A stretch of DNA of 13,552 bases from JALHTV01 sp049510055 (lineage in GTDB: Bacteria; Planctomycetota; Phycisphaerae; SM23-33). Within the stretch, counting starts at the first letter, position 1; each line of letters opens with the position of its first letter. Shown here piece after piece: positions 13,023 through 13,552 of this stretch. The notes beneath the pieces are model-generated. The model was not told the origin of the DNA, ran no database searches, and saw nothing but the letters and a program-made list of their open reading frames with translations. The stretch spans positions 1 through 13,552 of the forward strand of contig JBEKZI010000060.1 in the NCBI GenBank assembly GCA_049510055.1, in the 5' to 3' direction. A program made the translations under genes and the position numbers.

Positions 13023-13552
13023 ATGAGCATTCAGATCATTAATTACCGCCAGGCCGATTTCGACGCCAAGGTCGCCAAATTGCGGGATCGGCTGCGAAGC
13101 TTCATCCTGCCATCTGAGAAGAAGGTCGGCATCAATGTACGCAACCAAGTGGCTGAGATTTTAGAAGAAGTGCGTACCCGCCGCGATGAGGCTCTGGTGG
13201 ACTGGGAGAGCAGGCTTGACGACGTCAAGCTGACGCCTACAACCCTGCGTGTACCTTCGGAACGTATCAAAGCGGCTGTTGCCCAAGCCGACTCGGCCTT
13301 TATGACCTTGGCCCGCCGCGTCGCAGCCAACATCCGCCGCTATCAAAAGCGCATCCGAGTCAAAGCCCCTGCCCCCCTGCGTTGCAAAGGGCGGAAGCTT
13401 TCGGTCCGCTACATACCCATCGACCGCGTGGGCGTGTATGTGCCGGGTGGGCGGGCGCTGTATCCCTCGACCCTGTTGATGACCGTCGTGCCGGCCCAGG
13501 TGGCCGGGGTGAAAGAGATCGCCATCTGCTCCCCGCCGACGGACCACGGCGA
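13023..13552 (+). CDS. hisD: histidinol dehydrogenase, 5' part (cut by the window end)
   Basis: HisD oxidises L-histidinol to L-histidine in two NAD-dependent steps, the end of histidine synthesis. The first 176 residues are present. The N-terminal region has VAEILEEVRTRRDEALVDWESRLD, matching the family's helical start (V-x-x-I-x-x-V-R-x-x-G-D-x-A-L). The diagnostic segment is PIDRVGVYVPGGRALYPSTLLMTVVPAQVAGVKEI, the NAD-binding/dimer core of HisD. ATG 13023 has GAGG (13013-13016) six bases upstream, which decides the start. The zinc ligands and catalytic His/Glu lie beyond the window. Codon use is a little less GC-biased at the start than in the polymerase gene. TGCGTTGCAAAG occurs both in its leader (12980) and in the gene (13379). 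Confidence 0.93.
   Translation, partial: MSIQIINYRQADFDAKVAKLRDRLRSFILPSEKKVGINVRNQVAEILEEVRTRRDEALVDWESRLDDVKLTPTTLRVPSERIKAAVAQADSAFMTLARRVAANIRRYQKRIRVKAPAPLRCKGRKLSVRYIPIDRVGVYVPGGRALYPSTLLMTVVPAQVAGVKEIAICSPPTDHG

Overview
The window is a GC-rich bacterial chromosome segment with ordinary housekeeping genes on both sides of a small surface-protein and signalling block. Two proteins with an N-terminal signal peptide and a C-terminal V/I-P-E-P, hydrophobic helix, Arg-rich tail (PEP-CTERM sorting signal) rule out Gram-positives. Together with the large Ala-rich polytopic membrane protein and a sigma-54-dependent two-component pair, they suggest a planctomycete, perhaps of the Phycisphaerae type, or a related PVC bacterium. 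The lineage is an inference from protein style, not from a marker gene. No transposase, integrase, phage gene, CRISPR array or tRNA was seen.

Layout. 1-1885 (+): the end of an unknown upstream frame, overlapping ATGA with a Klenow-sized DNA polymerase I that has proofreading and polymerase domains but no 5' nuclease domain. 1926-4799 (-): nrdR with its own promoter, followed by a 706-residue GT-C-like membrane protein that may be read through from nrdR. 4898-5910 (-): rpsT followed 10 bp later by an S4-less TlyA/FtsJ-type methyltransferase, with an rpsT promoter and a structured leader. 5974-6864 (+): a YmdB-type metallophosphoesterase, divergent from rpsT. 6940-9784 (-): two PEP-CTERM proteins, each with its own sigma-70-like promoter, long structured 5' leader and terminator. 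9985-12558 (-): a soluble histidine kinase and an NtrC-type response regulator, 3 bp apart. 12559-13022: a divergent, palindrome-rich intergenic region. 13023-13552 (+): the start of hisD, cut by the window end.

The most useful signals lie between genes. The nrdR promoter carries a 12-bp palindrome between its -35 and -10 boxes, and a second, weaker half-matching site exactly 31 bp away, the geometry expected for NrdR autoregulation. The two PEP-CTERM leaders appear to share an RNA architecture: an outer helix enclosing a hairpin, then GGGACG...AACG, then a second hairpin and GCCTTAG. It does not match a riboswitch class I can identify with confidence. The rpsT leader starts with a perfect hairpin and has a second hairpin that presents GGAGG in its loop directly against the true Shine-Dalgarno. 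Three minus-strand 3' ends share a terminator arm.

Functional links: nrdR (dNTP supply), polA (repair synthesis), rpsT and the TlyA-like protein (ribosome) are core functions. The PEP-CTERM pair beside a sigma-54 two-component system resembles, in layout only, the PrsK/PrsR association known from other PEP-CTERM bacteria.
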